A DNA stretch of 64,000 nucleotides from Pseudomonadota bacterium (GCA_003577275.1 QEVO01000001.1:372001-436000); one strand, 5' to 3'; positions 7,874-15,271 are shown, counted from the first letter of the stretch. Translations and numbers: made by a program. The notes: generated by a model from the sequence alone, not told the origin.

Positions 7874-9148
7874 TCATTGAATAATGACCACCGGGGCAAA
7901 GCCGCCGCCCGGCGTGCGAAAATTGGTGGTCTGCCCTTGATAGAGCCTGGCCGCGGCCAGGAGCGGCGCGCCGGCATAGGTGTAAAGCCGCACGTCCATC
8001 TTCTGCATGTGTTCGTCGTTGCCGATCCGCACTCGGCGCTGGCTGGGGGCGGCGAAAGCCTGGGCGATGTAGCCGCCGCGGCGAATATCCTCGAAGACGC
8101 CGCGCGTCAACTTGTCGCCGCGATAGACCGCCTTGCCGGCATAGCCGGCGGCCGGCTTGAAGAATAAGCCCTTGCGGGCCGCCCATAAGGCGTCGGCATT
8201 CTCTGCGGTCACCATTTCGGCGCGCGGGATGGCGGCAAGCCAGGCGCGGATATCGGGCGCTACGCCCAATGCCGTCAAGCGATCAGGGTTGGAGAGCAGG
8301 GTTAGATTGCGCTTGTCGGCCAACAGCGCATGATGGCGCGGGCCAGGCGTCACCACCACGCCGCCCGCCAGATACGCGGCGCGCAGCGCGGCCGCCGGCG
8401 CGCTCGCCAGACTAAAGTCCACCAGGCGGTTATAAACCAGATCGATGGCCAGATCGCCCAGCATCAGACGGCCGTCTTGAAAGCCAAGCTCGGCCGGATC
8501 GGCGATCACCGTCTTGACGCCGCGGCGGGTGAAGAAGGCCTGGGCCAGCAGGAATTCGGGGTAAAGGTATTGCTCGGCGGGATTGTCGTCGACGATGGCG
8601 ATGACCGCCGGTATGCCGTGGCGGCCCTGGAGCCGCCATTCGGCCTCGAACATGCGCCACACATTGTCTTCGAACTGTGTCAAGAGATCGTTTGCGGCCA
8701 GCGCCTGCACCCTATCGCAACAGGCGGTCTGGGCTCTGGCCAGAAGGGCATTGAGAAAGGCCCCGCCGGCGTTGGTGTTGATCTCAATGAGCTGCGGGCC
8801 GGTGGCGGTGAGATGGAAATCATAGCCCATGAAGACGCCGCGGCTGGCGACCTCGTGGCGCGCGATGGCCGGCGCCCAGGCCAGGACCGCCGCCTGATAA
8901 GCGGGCTCCAGCGCCACCGTTTCGATGGCCGCGGCTATGGCCGCCATGGCGTCAAAATCCGCTTTGCCGAGGAAGATCGGCGCATGGGAGAAAAGGTGGG
9001 CGCGCTGCGCCGTCAGCGCCTGCCATGGAACGCTTTCGGCAGCGGCGGCCTCGACCGCCGACCATACCCGAGCGGGATCAACGGCGATGCAGGAGCAATC
9101 GCGGTTAAGCTGCTCCTCAAGTTTTAGCGACGGCTGCGGGTTCAACAT
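7874..9148 (-). CDS. ATP-grasp-like protein (possibly circularly permuted), function unknown
   Basis: A 424-aa cytoplasmic protein. Stretches resembling ATP-grasp ligases are visible: LIEINTNAGGAFLNA (about 130-145), GIPAVIAIVDDNP followed by YPEFLLAQAFFTRRGVKTV, a DLVYNRLVDF block, VTPGPRHHALLADKRNL, and FFKPAAGYAGKAVYRGDKL near residue 340. The order recalls circularly permuted ATP-grasp proteins that make amide bonds, but this is inference from motif shape only. It is divergent from an ArsR-type regulator whose start is 96 bases away, so that regulator may control it. No signal peptide or membrane segment is seen. Confidence 0.6.
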   Translation of the reverse strand: MLNPQPSLKLEEQLNRDCSCIAVDPARVWSAVEAAAAESVPWQALTAQRAHLFSHAPIFLGKADFDAMAAIAAAIETVALEPAYQAAVLAWAPAIARHEVASRGVFMGYDFHLTATGPQLIEINTNAGGAFLNALLARAQTACCDRVQALAANDLLTQFEDNVWRMFEAEWRLQGRHGIPAVIAIVDDNPAEQYLYPEFLLAQAFFTRRGVKTVIADPAELGFQDGRLMLGDLAIDLVYNRLVDFSLASAPAAALRAAYLAGGVVVTPGPRHHALLADKRNLTLLSNPDRLTALGVAPDIRAWLAAIPRAEMVTAENADALWAARKGLFFKPAAGYAGKAVYRGDKLTRGVFEDIRRGGYIAQAFAAPSQRRVRIGNDEHMQKMDVRLYTYAGAPLLAAARLYQGQTTNFRTPGGGFAPVVIIQ

Positions 9149-9244
9149 AAGTCATCTAAGCCTTGGCTTAAGGCGGCATGGTAGCGATAGGGCCGCCCGG
9201 ATTCACCACTTGTCTTAGTTCAATATTTCATATATTCTCGAAAA

Positions 9245-9538
9245 ATGGAAACAAAATCTGCGATCGCCGGTTTAAGCGCCCTGGCCAATGACACCCGTCT
9301 GGCCGCCTTTCGTCTGCTGGTGCAGGCGGGGCCGGCGGGGATGGCGGCGGGCGAGCTGGCGCGGCGGCTCGCGGTGCGTCCCAACACTCTGACCGCCGCC
9401 CTCACCATTCTCAGCCATGCCGATCTGGTGGTTGCACGGCGAGCCGGACGCTCGGTCATCTATGCGGTGCGCTACGAGACGATGCGCGCGCTCCTGGCGT
9501 TCATGACGGAAAACTGCTGCGCGGGTTCATCAGCCTGA
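9245..9538 (+). CDS. ArsR-family HTH transcriptional regulator
   Basis: A 97-aa winged-helix regulator. It has the ArsR layout: an N-terminal ALANDTRLAAFRLLVQAG helix, a recognition helix region RLAVRPNTLTAALTILSHADLV, and a wing ARRAGRSVIYAVRYE. The usual CVC metal box of arsenic sensors is absent; cysteines occur only near the end (ENCCAG), which could serve as a different effector site. It is divergent from the ATP-grasp-like gene. The 3' end is odd: a near-identical copy of its last 55 coding bases (without the stop) lies about 740 bp downstream, at 10213-10269, where it continues into a different tail. Confidence 0.88.
   Translation: METKSAIAGLSALANDTRLAAFRLLVQAGPAGMAAGELARRLAVRPNTLTAALTILSHADLVVARRAGRSVIYAVRYETMRALLAFMTENCCAGSSA
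9469..9523 (+). repeat. direct repeat copy 1 (arsR 3' end)
   Basis: Fifty-five bases of the arsR coding region, from GCGCTACGAG to GCTGCGCG, recur at 10213-10269. The only internal difference is two extra bases in the GC dinucleotide run. The two copies bracket the 9594-10079 gene. Confidence 0.95.
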
Positions 9539-9549
9539 AGTGGATGCGT

Positions 9550-9592
9550 GAACGCCTCCCTGTCTTCCACATATCAGAATGGGAGGGTGTTC
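9550..9592. terminator. inverted repeat between convergent arsR and Met-rich gene
   Basis: GAACGCCTCCC (9550-9560) pairs imperfectly with GGGAGGGTGTTC (9581-9592). The position between converging stops suits a shared terminator, but there is no run of T, so this is tentative. Confidence 0.35.
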
Positions 9593-9593
9593 C

Positions 9594-10079
9594 TTACTGA
9601 GATTGCTGTTGCATCTCTTGATTCATTAACCTCATCTGCTCGTTAAGTTCGTTCATTTGCCGGGTCATCTCGCGCATGCGTTCCTGTTCCATTTGTCCGC
9701 TACCAGCGCCATTGGTTTCCATTATCTGGCGCATCTTGCGCATCTGTTTGCGTAGCATTTCAGTCTGATTTTCCATCAGACGCAGCCGTTCCCGAATATT
9801 CTTGGTGGCTTGAACTTGTTGCATATTAGTCTGCATTTTTTTATCCCGGCTTAGCATTTCTTGGTGAATGCGGTCGCGATCTTGGCTTCTGGTCATGTCC
9901 TTGGCCCGTGTCGTGTCCATATCGCCACGGCCAGTCATCGTTTGCGTGGCGCCACCTCTGCTGCCGCCACCCCCGCCACCTCCTCCCCCTTGGGCCAATA
10001 CAGTACCAGGATCAGCCGCCAATAGCAGAGCGGCCAGAGGTAGCGCGATAAAGCGACGGGAAAGATGGTTGGGTCTCAT
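9594..10079 (-). CDS. secreted Met/Gln-rich coiled-coil protein
   Basis: A 161-aa protein. The start at 10079 (MRPNHLSRRF) is chosen because AGGAGG lies six bases upstream; an in-frame TTG further up is less likely. Signal peptide 1-30, ending VLAQ, then nine glycines, a hydrophilic section with Arg/Asp-Met-Thr repeats, and from about 70 to the end a heptad-like helix very rich in Met, Gln, Arg and Glu (LRKQMRKMRQIM, MTRQMNELNEQMRLMNQEM). It is probably a periplasmic or surface coiled coil; methionine richness could reflect metal or oxidant handling, which is speculation. No family recognised. Its 3' end faces arsR, with an inverted repeat at 9550-9592 between them. Confidence 0.65.
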   Translation of the reverse strand: MRPNHLSRRFIALPLAALLLAADPGTVLAQGGGGGGGGGSRGGATQTMTGRGDMDTTRAKDMTRSQDRDRIHQEMLSRDKKMQTNMQQVQATKNIRERLRLMENQTEMLRKQMRKMRQIMETNGAGSGQMEQERMREMTRQMNELNEQMRLMNQEMQQQSQ

Positions 10080-10212
10080 TTCATGCCTCCTGAAAGTATA
10101 TGACAAGTAATGTGGGGAGATGCTTTGTTACACATACGCCTCTAATGCCTTGGCCTCACTGATGATCGTCAATGGAGCAGGCTATTTTTAAGCGGCTGTT
10201 CTAGATCATGCC

Positions 10213-10269
10213 GCGCTACGAGACGATGCGCGCGCGCTCCTGGCGTTCATGACGGAAAACTGCTGCGCG
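10213..10269 (+). repeat. direct repeat copy 2 (arsR 3'-end remnant)
   Basis: A near-copy of 9469-9523 with two extra bases. Read in the arsR frame after the two-base insertion, the end becomes MTENCCANSLPYVPEA and then a stop, so this copy looks like an older or alternative arsR C-terminus without its gene. The rest of 10080-10469 holds no coding region I can support. Confidence 0.85.
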
Positions 10270-10398
10270 AATTCCTTACCGTACGTTCCCGAAGCGTAAG
10301 AGTTCGCCGTAAAACCGGTGGCCGACGTGTCGCTTTTTCTTACAACTTGAAGCTTAGGAACAGCGATAAAATCAGCTTAGTAATTGATTTTCAATGGG

Positions 10399-10414
10399 CG
10401 GCATAAAGCTTGCA
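10399..10414 (+). promoter_or_regulatory. candidate sigma-54 (-24/-12) promoter before the PEP-CTERM gene
   Basis: GG at 10400-10401 and GC at 10412-10413 are separated by exactly ten bases, and the flanks CGGCA and CTTGCA fit the consensus TGGCA-N-TTGCA well. The gene begins 56 bases downstream. PEP-CTERM genes in several proteobacteria are known to be RpoN-dependent through PrsK/PrsR, which makes the match meaningful. It has not been tested. Confidence 0.55.
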
Positions 10415-10469
10415 TAGGAAAAAAGACGTAGTAGGGTTGATGGATATTCAAACTCCCGAGGAGGCCGGC

Positions 10470-11108
10470 ATGCGCCAGATGATGAAACGGATCGTATTTA
10501 TGGCGGGCGTCATGCTTGCCGTCGGCTTCGCCGCTCCGGCCAGCGCGGCCCTGCTGACGTTTAATTTTGCCGGGACATTGAACGCTGGCAATACCATTGA
10601 TGGCTATGGCCCGGGATCACCCTTTTCGGGTAGTCTGAGTTATAACGTTCCGCAAGCTCCCATTGCGGCCTGCACCAACAACTGCCAATATCTGCCGGAC
10701 GCGGTCAGCGTATCGTTTGGCGTCGCCGGCCTGACCTCGCCGGGCGGCGGCACCAATCGCCTGCGGGTGCAAAACAACGTTGGTCCCGGTCTCGATTCAT
10801 TCTCGCTTAATCTTAACGCCGGGATCGTCGACACCATCCCCAATGTCACCGTGACCGGGGTTTCGATGGTGCTGCAGGACAACCAGGGGACGGTATTCGC
10901 CAATGCCTCCTTGCCCTTGACCTTTCCGCCGATTACCGATTTTGAGATCCGTTCGATCACCTTTAATTTCATTGACAATCTTGGGCTGACCGGCACCGCG
11001 GTCGGCACCTTGAGCAGCTTTGAAATCGCGCAAGCGTCCGAGCCGGGCATGCTCGGTCTCCTGGGGATCGGCATGATCGCCCTGGCGTTGAGCCGGCGTC
11101 GCGCTTAA
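10470..11108 (+). CDS. PEP-CTERM sorting domain-containing exported protein
   Basis: A 212-aa exported protein. The start at 10470 (MRQMMKRIVF) follows GAGGAGG by about six bases; the open frame extends 20 codons further up without a better start. Signal peptide about 1-27 (ends PASAA), a beta-rich middle with small residues (FSGSLSYNV, GGGTNRLRVQ), one cysteine pair (C68 and C72), and a C-terminal tail SEPGMLGLLGIGMIALALS followed by RRRA. That tail is the classic exosortase substrate pattern, with EPG in the PEP position, a hydrophobic helix and a basic end. The protein should be delivered to the outer surface or matrix after cleavage. No exosortase gene is in this window. Confidence 0.85.
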   Translation: MRQMMKRIVFMAGVMLAVGFAAPASAALLTFNFAGTLNAGNTIDGYGPGSPFSGSLSYNVPQAPIAACTNNCQYLPDAVSVSFGVAGLTSPGGGTNRLRVQNNVGPGLDSFSLNLNAGIVDTIPNVTVTGVSMVLQDNQGTVFANASLPLTFPPITDFEIRSITFNFIDNLGLTGTAVGTLSSFEIAQASEPGMLGLLGIGMIALALSRRRA

Positions 11109-11113
11109 TCAAC

Positions 11114-11145
11114 AGCCCCCGTCCCTTTGGAGGGTGACCGGGGCT
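11114..11145 (+). terminator. hairpin after the PEP-CTERM gene
   Basis: AGCCCC (11114-11119) pairs with GGGGCT (11140-11145), with further partial pairing inside. No clear T-run follows, so it may be a terminator of imperfect form or an mRNA-stabilising hairpin. It ends eight bases before the next start codon. Confidence 0.4.
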
Positions 11146-11152
11146 CTCCCTC

Positions 11153-12448
11153 ATGTATGTTATACCCCACGTCCAATGCGGCGGCAGGGGATATGACCGT
11201 CACGTCTACATCGAGGACGGCCGCGATGAAGGGCGAAAGAATTTGTCTGGCTTATTTCAAATTACCAAACTACTTGCCAACGCCAGCGTTAATCGCAAAG
11301 AACCTTATCCAGCTTCATTAAGAGACGTTCTTAATGAAAAGATGGCGGATGAGGCGGGCGCCGTCATCAAAAGCTGGCCTGGGTATGGGGAAACGCCGCT
11401 CATCAGCCTTGATGGCTTGGCGCGCGCCGTCGGTGTGAAAAAAGTTTGGTACAAGGATGAGAGCGCGCGCTTTGGCTTGCGCAGCTTCAAGGCCCTGGGC
11501 GGCGCCTATGCGGTGTTGCGCATCCTGTTGGATATGCTCATCGCCGAGGGCGAAAAAGTTGACATCAACGAGCGCGATATCTTCAGTAGCGAGCGCTTGC
11601 GAAATCTTGCCCGCACCGTAACGGTGACTTGCGCCACCGACGGCAACCATGGCCGCTCGGTCGCCTGGGGCTGTCAGATGTTGGGCTGCCGTTGCGTCAT
11701 CTATTTACATGAAGGCGTCAGCATGGAGCGGCAAAAGGCGATCGAATCCTTCGGCGCGGAGATTGTGCGCTGCAAGGGGAATTACGATGACTCGGTGCGT
11801 CACGCCGCGCAGGATGCGGCGACATATAACCGGATCGTCGTCTCCGATACCTCTTATCCCGGCTATACGGACATCCCGAAATATGTGATGGCCGGGTATA
11901 CGGTTATGTCGGGCGAAATTATCGACCGGATTGGCCCAGAACTCAGCCATGTTTTCGTGCAAGGCGGCGTCGGCGGTCTGGCGGCCGCCCTGCTGGCGCA
12001 CTTCTGGATGGCGTTCGGCAATCAGCGCCCGCATTTTCTGGTGATCGAACCCGACAAGGCCGATTGCCTTTATCAAAGCGCGCTGGCCGGCGCTCCCGCC
12101 GTCGTCCATGGCATGCTGGACACCATCATGGCGGGCCTTGCCTGCGGCGAGCCATCGCATCTGGCGTGGGCGATACTCGCCCAAGGCGCGGACAGCTTCG
12201 CCACCATTCCCGACGCCGGCGTTCCCGACGCCATGCGCTTGCTGGCGCGCAGCCCCTATGGCGACCCTAAGATCGAAGCCGGAGAATCGGCGGTGGCGGG
12301 CCTGGCGTTTCTGCTCGCCGCCGCTTCGCGGCCGGAGATTGTGCGATCGCTGGGGCTCGATCAAAACGCCGAGATCCTGGTGATTGGATCAGAGGGCGCC
12401 ACCGACCCCATCCTTTATCAGCGGATTATTGCCGGCCAGATTGCGTGA
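11153..12448 (+). CDS. dpaL: diaminopropionate ammonia-lyase (PLP fold-type II)
   Basis: A 431-aa enzyme of the tryptophan-synthase-beta superfamily. It converts 2,3-diaminopropionate to pyruvate and ammonia. Visible motifs: KDESARFGLRSFKALGGAYA with the PLP lysine in SFKALGG, the substrate/cofactor block TCATDGNHGRSVAWG, the phosphate-binding loop QGGVGGLAAA, and IEPDKADC and TIMAGLACGEPS, which closely resemble E. coli YgeX. The start is uncertain: ATG 11153 is the only ATG before residue 64, and the first 30 residues look unusual, so a GTG/TTG start a little downstream is possible. It stands alone, downstream of the PEP-CTERM gene. Confidence 0.88.
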   Translation: MYVIPHVQCGGRGYDRHVYIEDGRDEGRKNLSGLFQITKLLANASVNRKEPYPASLRDVLNEKMADEAGAVIKSWPGYGETPLISLDGLARAVGVKKVWYKDESARFGLRSFKALGGAYAVLRILLDMLIAEGEKVDINERDIFSSERLRNLARTVTVTCATDGNHGRSVAWGCQMLGCRCVIYLHEGVSMERQKAIESFGAEIVRCKGNYDDSVRHAAQDAATYNRIVVSDTSYPGYTDIPKYVMAGYTVMSGEIIDRIGPELSHVFVQGGVGGLAAALLAHFWMAFGNQRPHFLVIEPDKADCLYQSALAGAPAVVHGMLDTIMAGLACGEPSHLAWAILAQGADSFATIPDAGVPDAMRLLARSPYGDPKIEAGESAVAGLAFLLAAASRPEIVRSLGLDQNAEILVIGSEGATDPILYQRIIAGQIA

Positions 12449-12520
12449 TGCCCAGCGTGACCAAACCCAGCTGATGATGTAAACCTACCCATTAATCGCC
12501 CATCTTGCCCCTTGCCATCC

Positions 12521-12538
12521 TGTATCCATTCGGATACA
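12521..12538. promoter_or_regulatory. operator-like palindrome of HigBA-like module 1
   Basis: TGTATCC and GGATACA form a perfect 7-bp inverted repeat around ATTC, ending eight bases before the toxin-remnant ATG. Antitoxins of this class repress their own operons from such sites. Confidence 0.6.
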
Positions 12539-12545
12539 ATGCGCC

Positions 12546-12692
12546 ATGTATACGATTCTGCGCAGCGACGAGTTTGATGAATGGCTTAAGGGCCTGAAGG
12601 ATGACCGGGCGACGGTGCGCATCGTTGCTCGCATCCGCTCAGCCGAAGCGGGAAATTTCGGAGACGTGGCGCGGCGTTTGGGAAAGGATTGA
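12546..12692 (+). pseudogene. truncated RelE/HigB-like toxin of module 1
   Basis: Only 48 codons remain of a killer protein that is normally about 97-100 residues. MYTILRSDEFDEWLKGLKDD and the following RIVARIRSAEAGNFGDV align with the N-terminal half of the second toxin in this window (FHKWLKGLRDF and GNPGDV at 13487-13684). After GDV the sequence breaks into ARRLGKD and a stop, and the conserved YGPGYRVYF core and C-terminal LIVLLAGGDK block are gone. The antitoxin starts four bases after the stop. A deletion of the second half is the simplest explanation. It is too short to be tracked as a normal gene but clearly homologous. Confidence 0.82.
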
Positions 12693-12695
12693 AGC

Positions 12696-12995
12696 ATGGC
12701 CAAAGCAAAACCAGCGGTGCAAAAGTTTCGGTCCTTTGACGGGGCCGACTATCTGAAAAATTCGGCCATGATGCTGGACTATCTGGACGTGGCCGCCCAA
12801 GACCCAAACCCCGATGTGTTCCTGATGGCGCTGGCCGACGTTGCCAAGGCGCGGGGCATGGCGGAAATTGCCAAGGCAACCGGGCTTGGCCGGGAAAGCC
12901 TCTATAAGGCGCTCTCGCCCGGCGCCAAACCGCGATACGAAACCATTGCCAAAGTGGTGCAGGCTTTAGGCGGCAAACTGACCATCGCTGCTTAA
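12696..12995 (+). CDS. HigA-like addiction-module antidote, module 1
   Basis: A 99-aa helix-turn-helix antitoxin of the family that pairs with the RelE-like killer proteins. It has an N-terminal toxin-binding DGADYLKNSAMMLDYLDVA segment, then an HTH MAEIAKATGLGRESLYKALS followed by YETIAKVVQALGGKLTIAA. Intact in length and motif. Its toxin partner immediately upstream is truncated, so this antitoxin is now an orphan, possibly kept as a regulator or as an anti-addiction protein against related toxins. Confidence 0.9.
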   Translation: MAKAKPAVQKFRSFDGADYLKNSAMMLDYLDVAAQDPNPDVFLMALADVAKARGMAEIAKATGLGRESLYKALSPGAKPRYETIAKVVQALGGKLTIAA

Positions 12996-13097
12996 ATGGA
13001 GAGACTTTAGTTTTGGCGCGGCGAGAGGTTGAGCCGCAAGGTTGCAAGCTTGCCCCCTGTCCTTGTGCCGGCGCCGCTCACTGAATCTACAGTGAGC

Positions 13098-13382
13098 TTA
13101 GGCGGCGGCGTGAATGGTGATGCCCAGCGCCTTGGTAACTTTCATGATGGTGCTGAATTCCGGCCTGCCATCCGGCGACAGCGCCTTGTAAAGATTCTCC
13201 CGGGATAGCCCGGTTTCCCGCGCAATCTTCGTCATGCCCTTGGCGCGGGCAATATCGCCCAGGGCGGCGGCGATCAGCGCCGGATCGCCATCTTCAAAAG
13301 CGGCGGTGAGGTAAGCGGCCATATCGCGCTTGGATTTCAGATAATCCGCTGCGTCCCAGCGTTGGGTTTTAACCTTGGCCAT
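13098..13382 (-). CDS. HigA-like addiction-module antidote, module 2
   Basis: A 94-aa antitoxin, paralogous to the one at 12696-12995: AADYLKSKRDMAAYLTAAFED, then the HTH MTKIARETGLSRENLYKALS and a FSTIMKVTKALGITIHAAA tail. GGAG precedes the start. It lies 11 bases after the end of the interrupted toxin reading frame, the toxin-then-antitoxin order typical of HigBA-type modules. The gene is complete. Confidence 0.9.
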   Translation of the reverse strand: MAKVKTQRWDAADYLKSKRDMAAYLTAAFEDGDPALIAAALGDIARAKGMTKIARETGLSRENLYKALSPDGRPEFSTIMKVTKALGITIHAAA

Positions 13383-13393
13383 GGCTTTTTCTC

Positions 13394-13684
13394 CTATACA
13401 TCCTGGGCCAGTTCCTTTGCTCTGGCGATGTCCTTGGCTTGCGTCCGCTTATCGCCCCCAGCCAGCAGCACAATGAGCTTTTGCCCCTACTGCACGAAAT
13501 ACACCCGGTAGCCGGGGCCATAGTCGATCCGCAATTCCGAAACGCCTTCACCCACCGGGCGCACATCTCCCGGATTGCCCAAGGACAAGCGGCGAATCCG
13601 CAAATTGATCCGGGCGCGGGCAGTGAAATCACGCAAGCCCTTAAGCCATTTATGAAATACATCTGTCTGGCGGATTTCAATCAC
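13394..13684 (-). pseudogene. RelE/HigB-like toxin of module 2, interrupted by an amber codon
   Basis: Read from the ATG at 13684 the frame gives MIEIRQTDVFHKWLKGLRDF, then GNPGDVRPVGEGVSELRIDY and GPGYRVYFVQ, and then TAG. Beyond the TAG the same frame continues as GQKLIVLLAGGDKRTQAKD to a proper stop at 13394-13396 just before the antitoxin. The full frame is 97 codons, exactly the family length, so a single nonsense change (for example CAG or CGG to TAG) inactivated it. The missing C-terminal third includes conserved core strands, so the 65-residue product is unlikely to be active. Confidence 0.88.
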
Positions 13685-13692
13685 AACCCATA

Positions 13693-13710
13693 TGTAGTTT
13701 ATAAACTACA
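13693..13710. promoter_or_regulatory. operator palindrome of HigBA-like module 2
   Basis: TGTAGTTTATAAACTACA is a perfect 18-bp palindrome starting nine bases upstream of the toxin start codon at 13684. It is the natural binding site for the antitoxin repressor and overlaps the likely promoter. Confidence 0.65.
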
Positions 13711-13759
13711 ATTCGTCAAGAACGGACTAATGGGTCATTTATCGGGGTAGGAGGTTCAA

Positions 13760-13805
13760 TGGCGCGCCCGAAGAGATTCGAACTCCTGACCCCCAGATTC
13801 GTAGT
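13760..13805. repeat. attachment site, left (displaced tRNA-Arg 3' half)
   Basis: Forty-six bases identical to 19782-19827; the match ends in the anticodon loop, where this copy goes on with TAGCC instead of CTGG. The site lies 76 bases upstream of the module 2 toxin start. Confidence 0.93.
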
Positions 13806-13922
13806 TAGCCGGTATAGCATTTCCAGACGTTCCCCGAAATTCCAAATTCACCAAAAATATCTAATAAATCAAAGATATTACAGAATATCAAAATTCTTGG
13901 AGATTTCCCCGAGTTCCGTTAT

Positions 13923-13964
13923 GGTGATTGCTAGGTGCTTACTAGCGGTCTTCTAGCAATCACC
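13923..13964. repeat. inverted arm-type integrase sites, left end
   Basis: GGTGATTGCTAG (13923-13934) and CTAGCAATCACC (13953-13964) are perfect 12-bp inverted copies, 20 bases before the integrase start. The same 11-mer GTGATTGCTAG occurs twice in tandem at the other end of the element. Confidence 0.75.
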
Positions 13965-13984
13965 AAATAAGCACGGGGCTAGCC

Positions 13985-15265
13985 ATGGCGGTGAAGATAA
14001 CCAAGCGGACGGTGGACGCGGCAAAGCCGGGGGAGCGGGACCGCTTTCTATGGGATGCGGACCCCAAGGGCTTCGGCCTGAAAGTCACCCCAGCGGGGAA
14101 CAAGGTCTATATCCTGCAATACCGCATGGGCGGACGGGAAAGCCCTGTGAGGCGCTTCACCATTGGCAAGCATGGCAGCCCCTGGACCCCGGACACGGCA
14201 CGGGATGAAGCCCGGCGACTGCTGGCGGAAGTAGGCAAGGGTGTTGACCCCATGGCTACTAAGCGCCAGCGCCGGGAAGATGCCGTTAACCTGGAATTTG
14301 AACGCTATGCCGCTCAGTTCATTGAACGCTATGCCAAGGTGAATCAAGCCCGGTCATGGACGGAAGCCAAGCGGGTCTTGGACCGTGACCTTATTCCGGC
14401 CTTCAAAGGGCGAACCATTGCTGACCTGACGCGCCGGGACATTGCCCACACCTTGGAGGAAATAGACCGCCGCGCGCCCGCCGTGGCCCGCTTTGCCCAT
14501 GCCACCTTGCGCAAGCTGTTCCGCTGGGCGGTGGGGCGGGAAGATATTTCATCTTCCCCCATGGCCGATATGCCAGCCTTCAAGCCCCTGGCTTCCCGTG
14601 ACCGAGTATTGAGCGACGCTGAATTGCGCGCCGTGTGGCTGGCCTGTGACAAGCTGGACCATCCCTTTGGCCCGTTCGTGCGGCTTCTGGTTGCCACTGG
14701 GCAGCGATTGTCCGAAGTGGCGGAAATGGATTTTTCGGAGGTCGACTTTGACGCGGCGCAGTGGACCATCCCGGCGGCACGGGCGAAGAACGGATTGGCG
14801 CACACCGTCCCCTTGAACAACGCCGCCCTGAGCCTATTGGAAGCCTTGGGAGCGCATACCCGCAAACGTGGCCTAATCTTCACCACCACCGGCAAGACGC
14901 CCATTAGCGGCTTTTCCAAGGCCAAGAAACGGCTGGACCGCCTGGCGCTGGAAATCCTGCAACAAGACGCGGTTGAGAACGGCGGCAAGGCCGATGACGG
15001 GCACCTTGCCCCCTGGCGCTATCATGACCTGCGCCGCACCCTGGCCACCGGCCTGCAACGGCTGGGAACCCGTCTGGAAGTGACCGAGGCGGTTCTAAAT
15101 CATATATCGGGCAGCCGGGCGGGCATTGTGGGGGTCTACCAGCGCCACAACTGGGCCGATGAAAAGCGCGCCGCCCTGGCTGCCTGGGATGCCCACCTGA
15201 GCGCCATCATCGATGGCAAAGGCAAGGGGGCGAACGTCATCGCCCTGGCGGATAGACGGGGGTAA
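13985..15265 (+). CDS. int: tyrosine-type site-specific integrase
   Basis: A 426-aa integrase of the P4-like class. It has an N-terminal DUF4102-like arm-binding domain (residues 1-90, with GFGLKVTPAGNKVYILQYR), a SAM-like core-binding domain (about 105-185), and a catalytic domain with R241 (TGQRLSEV), H347xxR350 (YHDLRRTL), H373 (NHISG) and nucleophile Y385 (GVYQRH). All catalytic residues are present, so the element could still move. The gene sits next to the left att copy, facing into the element. It recombines the tRNA-Arg 3' half, the usual target for this class. Confidence 0.95.
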   Translation: MAVKITKRTVDAAKPGERDRFLWDADPKGFGLKVTPAGNKVYILQYRMGGRESPVRRFTIGKHGSPWTPDTARDEARRLLAEVGKGVDPMATKRQRREDAVNLEFERYAAQFIERYAKVNQARSWTEAKRVLDRDLIPAFKGRTIADLTRRDIAHTLEEIDRRAPAVARFAHATLRKLFRWAVGREDISSSPMADMPAFKPLASRDRVLSDAELRAVWLACDKLDHPFGPFVRLLVATGQRLSEVAEMDFSEVDFDAAQWTIPAARAKNGLAHTVPLNNAALSLLEALGAHTRKRGLIFTTTGKTPISGFSKAKKRLDRLALEILQQDAVENGGKADDGHLAPWRYHDLRRTLATGLQRLGTRLEVTEAVLNHISGSRAGIVGVYQRHNWADEKRAALAAWDAHLSAIIDGKGKGANVIALADRRG

Positions 15266-15271
15266 GGGCGC

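Noticed and set aside
13759-13956. 65-codon plus-strand frame at the left att site
   Set aside because: Its first codons are the displaced tRNA-Arg half; no domain or ribosome-binding site.
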